From Kutzneria viridogrisea (lineage in GTDB: Bacteria; Actinomycetota; Actinomycetes; Mycobacteriales; Pseudonocardiaceae): a DNA stretch of 64,000 nucleotides. Position numbers and translations under genes: made by a program. The notes below the pieces were generated by a model, which made no database searches, was not told the origin of the DNA, and saw nothing but the letters and a program-made list of their open reading frames with translations. This document shows positions 31,565 to 38,869 of the stretch, one piece after another. How positions within the stretch are numbered: position 1 is the first letter of the stretch; each line of letters opens with the position of its first letter. Where the stretch lies: contig JACJID010000005.1 of assembly GCA_014138725.1 (NCBI GenBank), positions 186,001 through 250,000 of the forward strand. The letters are read 5' to 3'.

Positions 31565-33423
31565 CTGCGGTACTCCTCGGCCCGGTCCAGCAGCACCCGG
31601 GACCAGTTGTGCCGCTTGGCCAGGTCCCGGTAGCCGGACTCGATCTCCTGCCACAGCGTGCGTCTGGGGTCGCCCAGCGGGTCGGCGTTGATCCACAGCG
31701 AGGCCACCAGCCACCCGGTGGCCGGGTCCACCCCGGACTCCCTGACCAGCGCCGCCGCCTGGTCGAACGCGCTCCTGTCCTGGGGCAGCGCGTTGGGCGC
31801 CGCGGTGATCGCGTCCAGCTGGGTCAGCCACTGCTCGTCGGACTCGTGTGTGAACACGCGCTCCAGGTGCTGCACGACTTCCTTGAACTCCCCGAGCGCC
31901 AGCCGGTGGTAGTTGACGTGCACCAACTGGCTGGCCCGCGTGCACTGCCTGCGGTGCACCGACTCCCAGCTGTTCGCCCGCCCGCGGTTGAGCCGCGTCA
32001 GTTCGTGCAGCAGCACCCTGCGCATCCACGGGTGCATCCCCGTACCGTTCTCGGCCAGCAGCAACCGATTCCCCAGCAACCCGTACGGGTCGCCGGGGGC
32101 GCCGGGACGGTCCGCGCCCAGGTCCTCGGTCGCCCCGCCCCGCTCGACGGTCGGTGTGGCCGAGGTGTTGATCAGCAGGCGCTGCTGCTCAGCGGTGAGG
32201 CCGTACAACAGTTCCCGTCGCGCCACCGGAACCAGCTCGGCGAAGGCCGCGCGCAGCGACACCTCGTCCCGGTCGGTCTCGGCCATGGCGGCGCTGAGCC
32301 TGGTCACCGCCCACGGCAGCCCGCCGGTGAGCCGGTGCACCACCCGCGCGTCCTCCTCGTCCTGCACCGTGTCCCGCCGGTCCGCCGTAAGCAGGTCGCC
32401 CACCTCGTCCAGGCTCAGGTCCCTGGCGGCGACCAGGTACCAGCGCGCGTCGCGCCCGCGACCCGCCGGGGACCAGTCGGCGAGCGTGGCCTGCTCCGGT
32501 GTGCGAACCGCCCGGCCGCGCTTGCGCGCGGACGCCGACGGGCTGTGCCAGTGCGAGTCCCACTCGCGGAGCCAGCTGCGACTGGTGCAGACCACGAGGA
32601 ACGGGTCGGGCATCTCGGGGTCGCGGCTGGCCCGCATGAGCGTTGCGAGCAGCTTGCGACCGCTCACCGAGTCCACGTTGTCCAGCAGCACCAGGCAGTT
32701 CGTGGTGCGCTGGCCGGAACGCCACAGGCCGCGGTAGGCCCGGCGCATGTCCAGCAGGAACGCGGTGCAGAACATGTCGTCGAGCTCCTGGTCGGCACCG
32801 TGTGCGTGCCACTTGATCATGTCCAGCAGGGCGCCGTACGGCCCCGGCGGCGCGGCGCTGGCCTCCTTGGACAGCCGGGCCCCGAAGGTGAGCCTGCGCC
32901 GCCTGCTGACCCAGCCGAGCCCACCCCACAACAGCTTCAGCACCGAACCCGTCCACGAGGGCACACCGGTCGCGGTCACCAGGCGCAGCAGTTCCTCGAT
33001 CTCATCGGCGGAACGCTCCAATGGGTCCTGCTTGCGCAACAACTCATTGACCATCCTGATCGCCTGTGAACGACTGTTCAGCGGCAGTGCACTTCCGACC
33101 ATCAGAAGGCAGAGTGCGAGATGCGGGAACGCGATCTGACCGAACTGCCCGCACTTCGCCGACAATTCGAAGGCCAGCTCCGAAATGATCTTCCTGGTCG
33201 GCCGTTCGGCAACCCCGTCCAGGTCCACCCTGACCACGGGAAGTCTGCCCCGGCAATCCTCGTGCAGATGTGCGAGAAAGGCCGTCTTACCGCTTCCCCT
33301 CGGCCCCACCAGCGTGACGACCGGCAGGTCGGCACCCCGTCTTCGACCGAGGCTCGCCCTGTCTCTGCGCAGGCACTCCGCGATCAGCCGCTCGACACCC
33401 GCACGCCCGTAGAGTTCCGCCAT
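31561..33423 (-). CDS. STAND-type P-loop NTPase coupled to a binding protein
   Basis: 620 residues from ATG 33423 after GGGGGGAACCG. Walker A is TLVGPRGSGKTAFLAHLHED, Walker B NCLVLLDNVDSVSG, a sensor region LVVCTSRSWLREWD, and TGGLPWAVTRLSAAMAE is the GLP motif of NB-ARC/STAND ATPases. The N-terminal AELYGRAGVERLIAECLRRD resembles the self-recognition region of STAND proteins. The C-terminal 200 residues are helical (HPWMRRVLLHELTRLNRGRA) without obvious repeats or effector domain. Such NTPases act as ligand-triggered switches. A 12-bp inverted repeat in its leader suggests dedicated control. Confidence 0.82.
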   Translation of the reverse strand: MAELYGRAGVERLIAECLRRDRASLGRRRGADLPVVTLVGPRGSGKTAFLAHLHEDCRGRLPVVRVDLDGVAERPTRKIISELAFELSAKCGQFGQIAFPHLALCLLMVGSALPLNSRSQAIRMVNELLRKQDPLERSADEIEELLRLVTATGVPSWTGSVLKLLWGGLGWVSRRRRLTFGARLSKEASAAPPGPYGALLDMIKWHAHGADQELDDMFCTAFLLDMRRAYRGLWRSGQRTTNCLVLLDNVDSVSGRKLLATLMRASRDPEMPDPFLVVCTSRSWLREWDSHWHSPSASARKRGRAVRTPEQATLADWSPAGRGRDARWYLVAARDLSLDEVGDLLTADRRDTVQDEEDARVVHRLTGGLPWAVTRLSAAMAETDRDEVSLRAAFAELVPVARRELLYGLTAEQQRLLINTSATPTVERGGATEDLGADRPGAPGDPYGLLGNRLLLAENGTGMHPWMRRVLLHELTRLNRGRANSWESVHRRQCTRASQLVHVNYHRLALGEFKEVVQHLERVFTHESDEQWLTQLDAITAAPNALPQDRSAFDQAAALVRESGVDPATGWLVASLWINADPLGDPRRTLWQEIESGYRDLAKRHNWSRVLLDRAEEYRR

Positions 33424-33438
33424 CGGTTCCCCCCGGTG

Positions 33439-33478
33439 CGCTGTCGCTTGGCGGAAAATGGTGCCACAAGCGACAGCG
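33439..33478 (-). promoter_or_regulatory. 12-bp inverted repeat in the leader of the NTPase gene
   Basis: CGCTGTCGCTTG (33439-33450) and its exact complement CAAGCGACAGCG (33467-33478) flank a 16-base spacer. The near arm is 15 bases from the ATG. It is either an operator or an mRNA hairpin that shields the ribosome site. Confidence 0.6.
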
Positions 33479-33513
33479 GACCAGTGACGGCAAAAAGGGT
33501 GACGCTGTTCGGG

Positions 33514-35313
33514 TCAACGCCCTACCGCATAGCCCTGCATACCGCGGGCGTTAGCTCCTGCACGGAGCAACTTCGTCGCTGGATCGCGTGAAACCGCGGA
33601 CAAGCGACCCAACGCCCAGGGTCCTGCGTCGACAATCCCGTGCCCGCGCTCGCGCAACTGGCCGATCACCTCGGCGCCCAGTCGCGATTCCACCACCAAT
33701 TCACCGGGCTGCCAGCTACGCGGGTAGAACGAACTCGGGAACGCCGTGCTCTGCCAGGCGGGCGCGTCGATCGCCTGTTGCAGGTTCATGCCGCCGAGGG
33801 TGTGCGCCAGCCAGAAGCAGAGCTGCCACTGGTCCTGCTGATCGCCGCCGGGCGTGCCGAAGGCCAGCACCGGCTCGCCCTCGCGCAGCGCCAGCGAGGG
33901 CGTGAGCGTGGTGCGCGGGCGGCGGCCGGGCGCCAGCGAGGCGGGCAGCCCCTCCTCCAGCCAGAACATCTGCGCCCGCGTGCCCAGGGCGAAGCCCAGT
34001 GCCGGGATCGTCGGCGAGGACTGCAGCCAGCCACCCGAGGGCGTGGCCGAGATGATGTTGCCCCAGCGGTCCACCACGTCGATGTGCACGGTGTCCCCGC
34101 GCACCCGGCCGTCCCGGCTCACCGTGGGCTCGCCCAGCGCCCCGGACACGGCCGCCTCACCGCCGCCGATGCCCCGCCCCTGCGCGATGAACTCCGCGAG
34201 CCGGGGCACCCGCCCACCGGGTGCGCCGGGGCGCAGTTCGAGGGAAGCCCTGTCGCCGATCAACTTCGCGCGTTCCGCCGCGTACCCGGTGGACAGCAGG
34301 TCGTTGATCGGCACGTCCGCGCTGTCCCCGTACCAGGCCTCGCGGTCGGCGAAGGCGAGCTTCGCGCACTCCACCGCCAGGTGCACGGTCTCCGCCGTGG
34401 GCAAACCGTCCACATAGGACAAGCGGTCCGCGAACCGGTCCAGCAGGAGCAGTTGCTGGAGCAGCACGGGTCCCTGCGACCAGGGACCGCACTTGGCCAG
34501 GGTCCACGGCCCGAACTGCGCGGTGACCGGGTCCTCGTAGCTGGCGGACCAGTTCGCCAGGTCCGCACCGGTGAGCAGGCCTGGGTGGTCGCGGCCCGAG
34601 TCGTCGCGGAACGCCTTGCGGCTGAACGACTCGATCTCCGCGGCGACGAAGCCCTGGTACCAGGCGCGGCGCCCCGCCTCGATCTGCGCCTCGCGGTCGG
34701 CCCCCGCCGACTCGGCCTCGGCGAGCAGCCGCTCCCAGGTGTCGGCCAGCACGGGGTTGCGCATGCGGGAGCCGGGCGCGGGCACCCGGCCGCCGGGCAG
34801 CCACAGGTCGGCGGAGGTGGTCCAGTGCTCGCGGAACAGGTCTGCGACCGTGGCGATCGTGGCCGGGATCCGTTCCACCAGCGGGAATCCGTCCCGCGCG
34901 TAGCCGATGGCGTAGCCAAGCACCTCGCGCAGCGACTTGGTTCCGTGGTCGCGCAACAGGGTCAGCCAGCCGTCCCACGCGCCGGGCACCGTGGCCGCGA
35001 GCAGCCCGCTGCCCGGAACCAGGTCCAGACCCAGGTCCCGGTAGTGCTCGATCGTGGCGGCGGCCGGGGCGACCCCCTGTGCGCACAACACCTTCGGCCG
35101 CGGATCGCCCGCCGTGGCGAACACCGCGGGCACCTCACCGCCGGGCCCAACCAGGTGTGGCTCCACGACCTGGAGCACGAAGCCCGCGGCTACCGCCGCG
35201 TCGAAGGCGTTGCCGCCCGACTCCAGCACGGCCATGCCCGCCGCCGAGGCGAGCCAGTGGGTGGACGCGACCATGCCGACCGTGCCGGCCAGTTCAGGGC
35301 GAGTGGTGAACAC
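33514..35313 (-). CDS. gamma-glutamyltransferase-like Ntn hydrolase
   Basis: 599 residues from GTG 35313. The N-terminal GMVASTHWLASAAGMAVLES, then GGNAFDAAVAAGFVLQVVEP are hallmarks of the gamma-glutamyltransferase family. The autocatalytic Thr lies in RGDTVHIDVVDRWGNIISAT, where the nucleophile would be the Thr of the DTVHIDVVD motif; TTHxSV is usual, so the Asp is a variation. There is no signal peptide, hence probably cytoplasmic. It could split glutathione-like or gamma-glutamyl compounds, though actinobacteria use mycothiol, so the substrate is open. Seven bp upstream lies the dehydrogenase stop. Confidence 0.88.
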   Translation of the reverse strand: MFTTRPELAGTVGMVASTHWLASAAGMAVLESGGNAFDAAVAAGFVLQVVEPHLVGPGGEVPAVFATAGDPRPKVLCAQGVAPAAATIEHYRDLGLDLVPGSGLLAATVPGAWDGWLTLLRDHGTKSLREVLGYAIGYARDGFPLVERIPATIATVADLFREHWTTSADLWLPGGRVPAPGSRMRNPVLADTWERLLAEAESAGADREAQIEAGRRAWYQGFVAAEIESFSRKAFRDDSGRDHPGLLTGADLANWSASYEDPVTAQFGPWTLAKCGPWSQGPVLLQQLLLLDRFADRLSYVDGLPTAETVHLAVECAKLAFADREAWYGDSADVPINDLLSTGYAAERAKLIGDRASLELRPGAPGGRVPRLAEFIAQGRGIGGGEAAVSGALGEPTVSRDGRVRGDTVHIDVVDRWGNIISATPSGGWLQSSPTIPALGFALGTRAQMFWLEEGLPASLAPGRRPRTTLTPSLALREGEPVLAFGTPGGDQQDQWQLCFWLAHTLGGMNLQQAIDAPAWQSTAFPSSFYPRSWQPGELVVESRLGAEVIGQLRERGHGIVDAGPWALGRLSAVSRDPATKLLRAGANARGMQGYAVGR

Positions 35314-35320
35314 TCCCCCA

Positions 35321-36634
35321 TCACACCACGGCTGCCAGCACCTGCAAGGGGTTCGCGGGCCCGCGGCCCACACCCCACCAGGTCAGCCCGCAGCGCTGGA
35401 GGGCGTCGGGGTCCAGGTGGTTGCGGGTGTCCACCACCAGCGGGGAGTCCACCAGCTCGGCCACCCGCGACCAGTCCAGGCAGCGGAACTCCGGCCACTC
35501 GGTGAGCAGGGCGACCACGTCGGCGCCCTTCACGGCGGCGTACGCGTCGTCCACCACCCGCACGCCAGGGACCTCGCCGCGCACACCGGGGTCGTAGCCG
35601 GTGAGCTCGGCCCCCTCGGCCAGCAGCAGCTCCGCGACGGCCAGCGCCGGTGAGTCGCGCAGGTCGTCGGTGCCCGCCTTGAAGGCCAGGCCCAGCAGGC
35701 CGATCCGCTTGCCGCGCAGCCTGCCGCCCGCCGCGTGCCTGATCTTGGACACGACCCGCTCGCGCTGCCGCGTGTTGGTGTCGATGGTGGCCGTGAGCAG
35801 CGGGAAGTCGAAGCCGACCGCACCGGCCACCTGGACCAGCGCGTGCGTGTCCTTGGGCAGGCAGGACCCGCCCCAGCCCGGCCCCGGCTGGAGGAAGGAC
35901 TGGCCGATGCGCCGGTCGTAGCCCATGCCCTCGGTCACGTCGGCCACGTCCGCGCCCAGCCGCTCGCAGAGTTCGGCGATCGCGTTGACGTAGGACAGCT
36001 TCATGGCCAGGAAGCAGTTCGCCGCGTACTTGACCAGCTCGGCACTGGCCGCGTCGGTGAGCACCGTGGGCGCGCCCAACCGGGCGTAAAGCGCGGCCAC
36101 GCGTTCGGCCGCGTCCTGGGTGTCGCAGCCGACGACGATCCGGTCCGGGTTGAGGAAGTCGCGCACGGCCGTGCCCTCGCGCAGGAACTCCGGGTTGGAC
36201 ACCACCGGCACGTCCTTGCGCTTGAGCAGCGCGCTGACCCTGGCCGCGGTGCCGACCGGCACGGTGGACTTGTTCACCACCACGCAGCCGACCGGCAGCA
36301 CGGTGCGCACCTCGGCGATCACCGACTCCACGGCGGCCAGGTCGGCGGCGCCGCCCGCGCCCATCGGGGTGGGCACGCACAGGAACACCACCTCGGCGTC
36401 GACCACGGCCTGCGCCGCACCGACCACGAACTCCAGCCGCCCCGCGGCCAGCCCCTCGTTGACCAGTTCGGACAGTCCGGGCTCCAGGATGGACACGTGC
36501 CCGGCGCGCAGCCTGTGCACCTTGGCCACGTCCACGTCCGCGCAGACCACCCGGTGACCGAGGGAGGCCAGACAGGCTCCCGTGGTCAGACCGACGTACC
36601 CGGTGCCGACCACCGCGATCCTTCGAGCGAACAC
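35321..36634 (-). CDS. UDP-glucose 6-dehydrogenase (UDP-glucose/GDP-mannose dehydrogenase family)
   Basis: 437 residues from GTG 36634. The N-terminal Rossmann motif RIAVVGTGYVGLTTGACLAS, the central NPEFLREGTAVRDF and KYAANCFLAMKLSYVNAIAE, and the catalytic-Cys motif GPGWGGSCLPKDTHAL identify the family. UDP-glucose is oxidised to UDP-glucuronate with two NAD. The product would feed acidic surface polysaccharide, fitting the glycan genes at 15-24 kb. It is followed by the gamma-glutamyltransferase gene eight bp away, likely same transcript. Confidence 0.93.
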   Translation of the reverse strand: MFARRIAVVGTGYVGLTTGACLASLGHRVVCADVDVAKVHRLRAGHVSILEPGLSELVNEGLAAGRLEFVVGAAQAVVDAEVVFLCVPTPMGAGGAADLAAVESVIAEVRTVLPVGCVVVNKSTVPVGTAARVSALLKRKDVPVVSNPEFLREGTAVRDFLNPDRIVVGCDTQDAAERVAALYARLGAPTVLTDAASAELVKYAANCFLAMKLSYVNAIAELCERLGADVADVTEGMGYDRRIGQSFLQPGPGWGGSCLPKDTHALVQVAGAVGFDFPLLTATIDTNTRQRERVVSKIRHAAGGRLRGKRIGLLGLAFKAGTDDLRDSPALAVAELLLAEGAELTGYDPGVRGEVPGVRVVDDAYAAVKGADVVALLTEWPEFRCLDWSRVAELVDSPLVVDTRNHLDPDALQRCGLTWWGVGRGPANPLQVLAAVV

Positions 36635-36757
36635 CTCGCACCACCCCGAACCGGTAGCAGGGCCATCGCAGTGAAGGTGGCAGGCGCAGTTGAAGACGCG
36701 CATAACTCGAACCGTCCGTCACGAGTTCGGACGGTGACGTTAACCCGCACACGGACG

Positions 36758-36763
36758 TAAGGT
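36758..36763 (+). promoter_or_regulatory. -10 hexamer TAAGGT for a leaderless transcript
   Basis: TAAGGT, seven bases (GCCGCCC), GTG 36771. It favours this start over GTG 36762, which would lie within the hexamer. Confidence 0.45.
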
Positions 36764-36770
36764 GCCGCCC

Positions 36771-37733
36771 GTGGAGCAGAGACGTCTCGGTGATTCGGGT
36801 CTTGTCGTCAGCGCGGTCGGGCTCGGCTGCAACAACCTCGGCAGGCCGGGTACAGCGACGGAGTCGCTGGCCGGGGCGCGGGCCGTGGTGGAGGCGGCCC
36901 TGGACAACGGGGTGATGTTCTTCGACGTGGCCGACGTCTACGGGGCGCCCAGGGGTCGCAGCGAGGAGCTTCTGGGGCAGGCCCTGTCGGGGCGCCGCGA
37001 GCACGCCGTGATCGCCACCAAGTTCGGCGTGGACATGCAGGGTGTCAACGGCCCCGACTTCGGCGCGCGCGGCTCGCGGCGCTACGTGCGGCGGGCGGTG
37101 GAGTCCTCCCTGCGCAGGCTGAACACCGACTGGATCGACCTGTACCAGCTGCACCGCCCCGATCCGGCGACCCCGCTGGAGGAGACCCTGTCGGTGCTGG
37201 ACGACCTGGTGCACGAGGGCAAGATCCGCTACGTGGGGCACTGCAACCTGGCCGGGTGGCAGCTGGCCGACGCCGCGTGGTCGGCGAACTCGGCGAACGT
37301 GGCCGCCCCGGTGTCCGCGCAGAACCACTACTCCCTGCTGGAGCGCGAGGTGGAGCGCGAGGTCGTGCCCGCCTGCCAGCGGTTCGGTCTCGGGCTGCTG
37401 CCGTACTTCCCGCTGGCCAACGGCCTGCTGACCGGCAAGTACAGCCGGGAGGGGCAGCCGCCCGCGGGCAGCAGGCTGGCCGGGCGGGACCGGCTGCTGG
37501 CCGACGCGCCCTGGGACCGGATCGAGAAGCTGCGCGCCTTCGCCGAGGAGCGCAGCATGCCGATGGCCCAGCTGGCGATCGGCTGGCTGGCCGCGCAGCC
37601 CACGGTCGGCTCGGTGATCTGCGGGGCGACCAACCCGGACCAGGTCAGGGCGAACGCGAAGGCAGCGGACTGGACCCCGCTGCCCGAGGAGCTGGACGTG
37701 ATCGACGAGATCTGCCCGCCTGGCAGGCGCTGA
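36771..37733 (+). CDS. aldo/keto reductase
   Basis: 320 residues. The family pattern is complete: RRLGDSGLVVSAVGLGCNNL, the catalytic tetrad Asp/Tyr in FFDVADVYGAPRGRSEELLG, Lys in VIATKFG, and His in LYQLHRPDP; the C-terminal NADPH loop is SVICGATNPDQVRANAKA. It reduces an aldehyde or sugar ketone; the substrate is unknown. The GTG 36771 start is preferred for its position after TAAGGT. Divergent from the UDP-glucose dehydrogenase gene. Confidence 0.92.
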   Translation: MEQRRLGDSGLVVSAVGLGCNNLGRPGTATESLAGARAVVEAALDNGVMFFDVADVYGAPRGRSEELLGQALSGRREHAVIATKFGVDMQGVNGPDFGARGSRRYVRRAVESSLRRLNTDWIDLYQLHRPDPATPLEETLSVLDDLVHEGKIRYVGHCNLAGWQLADAAWSANSANVAAPVSAQNHYSLLEREVEREVVPACQRFGLGLLPYFPLANGLLTGKYSREGQPPAGSRLAGRDRLLADAPWDRIEKLRAFAEERSMPMAQLAIGWLAAQPTVGSVICGATNPDQVRANAKAADWTPLPEELDVIDEICPPGRR

Positions 37734-37970
37734 GCCAGTTGTCCACAGGCGCCGAGTTGTCCACACGTGGATCTTCATCAAGATCAACTAGGGGGTGCGC
37801 GGGGTAGACTGGAACTGGGGACGCCCCCCGAGGAGTGGTGGGGGATGCCCCTGAGTGGGGGTCCGACCCAGGTCGTAGCGGAGTGTGATGCTCATCATCC
37901 CCCGGTAGCAGGCGAGCAATCCCCTCGCGGCCGACGCGGGCGCGGGCCGGAGCACAGCACAGTGGTCTAC
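37734..37970. other. 237-bp intergenic stretch, mostly repeat R2
   Basis: From the aldo/keto reductase stop to the 36-aa ORF. The first 114 bp are repeat R2; the remainder (37848-37970) has TGATGCTCATCATC (a short inverted repeat near 37887) and no supported gene. ORFs drawn across the repeat are not credible. Confidence 0.5.
37737..37847 (+). repeat. dispersed intergenic repeat with two DnaA-box-like nonamers (copy R2)
   Basis: Two perfect TTGTCCACA boxes (37739-37747 and 37757-37765) with nine-base spacer GGCGCCGAG, then CGTGGATCTTCATCAAGATC with its hairpin, the conserved GGGGTAGACTGG, GGGGACGCCCCCC and GAGTGGTGGGGGATG. The best preserved copy of the four. Confidence 0.92.
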
Positions 37971-38081
37971 ATGGAAATCCTGCTGTTCGCGCTGATGTTC
38001 TGCGGCCTCGCGCTCGTGGTGGCGCTGCCGCTGCTGGCGATGCTGCACCTCTCGGAGAGGCCCACCAACCAGGACTTGTGA
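37971..38081 (+). CDS. possible small membrane protein, 36 aa
   Basis: An ATG opens MEILLFALMFCGLALVVALP followed by LLAMLHLSERPTNQDL: one membrane helix and a short soluble tail. No ribosome site is apparent, so support rests on the clean hydrophobic pattern, and on its position just before the SDR gene. Confidence 0.35.
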   Translation: MEILLFALMFCGLALVVALPLLAMLHLSERPTNQDL

Positions 38082-38094
38082 GCCGGTCAGGTCG

Positions 38095-38100
38095 TAGCCT
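38095..38100 (+). promoter_or_regulatory. -10 hexamer TAGCCT for a leaderless transcript
   Basis: TAGCCT, six bases (CCCGGC), then ATG 38107. Confidence 0.5.
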
Positions 38101-38106
38101 CCCGGC

Positions 38107-38865
38107 ATGCAGATCTCTGACAACGCCGCGATCGTCACCGGTGGTGCCTCCGGGCTCGGCGGCGCGACCGCACGCGCGCTGGCCGCGCGGGGGGCCAAGG
38201 TGTTCGCCCTGGACCTGCCCAAGTCCATCGAGAACGCCGAGACCGTGGAGGGCGTCACCTACCTGGCCGCCGACGTGACCAGCGGCGAGCAGGTGCAGGC
38301 CGCCGTGGACACGGTGACCGCGGGGGACGCGCCGCTGCGCATCGTGGTCAACTGCGCCGGGGTGGGCACCGCGGGCCGCGTGGTGGGCAAGACCGGCCCG
38401 CACGACCTGGACGTGTTCCGCAAGGTCATCGAGGTCAACCTGATCGGCACGTTCAACGTGCTGAGGCTGACCGCCGCCGCCATCGCGAAGACCCCCGAAC
38501 TGGACGGTGGGCAGCGCGGGGTGGTGGTCAACACCGCCTCGGTCGCCGCCTACGACGGGCAGATCGGGCAGGCGGCGTACGCCTCCTCGAAGGGCGGCGT
38601 GGTCGGGCTGACCCTGCCCGCGGCCCGTGACCTGTCCGGTTCCGGCATCCGGGTGATGACCATCGCCCCGGGCATCATCGACACCCCGATGCTCGCCGGG
38701 GTCACCGAGGAGTTCCGCGCCGGGCTGGCCTCCGGTGTGCCGTTCCCGAAGCGCCTGGGCCTGCCCGCCGAGTACGCGCAGCTGGCTGTGGCCATCGTGG
38801 AGCACGACTACCTCAACGGCGAAGTGATCCGCATGGACGGCGCGCTGCGCATGGCGCCCCGCTAG
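38107..38865 (+). CDS. short-chain dehydrogenase (3-hydroxyacyl-CoA dehydrogenase type II-like)
   Basis: 252 residues. The cofactor motif IVTGGASGLGGATARALAAR, the NCAGVGTAG loop and the catalytic Ser/Tyr/Lys set (NTASVAAYDGQIGQAAYASS followed by KGGVVG) are intact. The sequence around APGIIDTPMLAG and the C-terminal YLNGEVIRMDGALRM closely recall type 10 17-beta-hydroxysteroid/3-hydroxyacyl-CoA dehydrogenases, which oxidise 3-hydroxyacyl-CoA with NAD. Monocistronic and probably leaderless. Convergent with the RecB-like gene. Confidence 0.93.
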   Translation: MQISDNAAIVTGGASGLGGATARALAARGAKVFALDLPKSIENAETVEGVTYLAADVTSGEQVQAAVDTVTAGDAPLRIVVNCAGVGTAGRVVGKTGPHDLDVFRKVIEVNLIGTFNVLRLTAAAIAKTPELDGGQRGVVVNTASVAAYDGQIGQAAYASSKGGVVGLTLPAARDLSGSGIRVMTIAPGIIDTPMLAGVTEEFRAGLASGVPFPKRLGLPAEYAQLAVAIVEHDYLNGEVIRMDGALRMAPR

Positions 38866-38869
38866 GTCG

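Noticed and set aside
35190-37787. 865-codon minus-strand ORF across three genes and repeat R2
   Set aside because: Crosses UDP-glucose dehydrogenase in the wrong frame, the opposite-strand aldo/keto reductase and an intergenic repeat.
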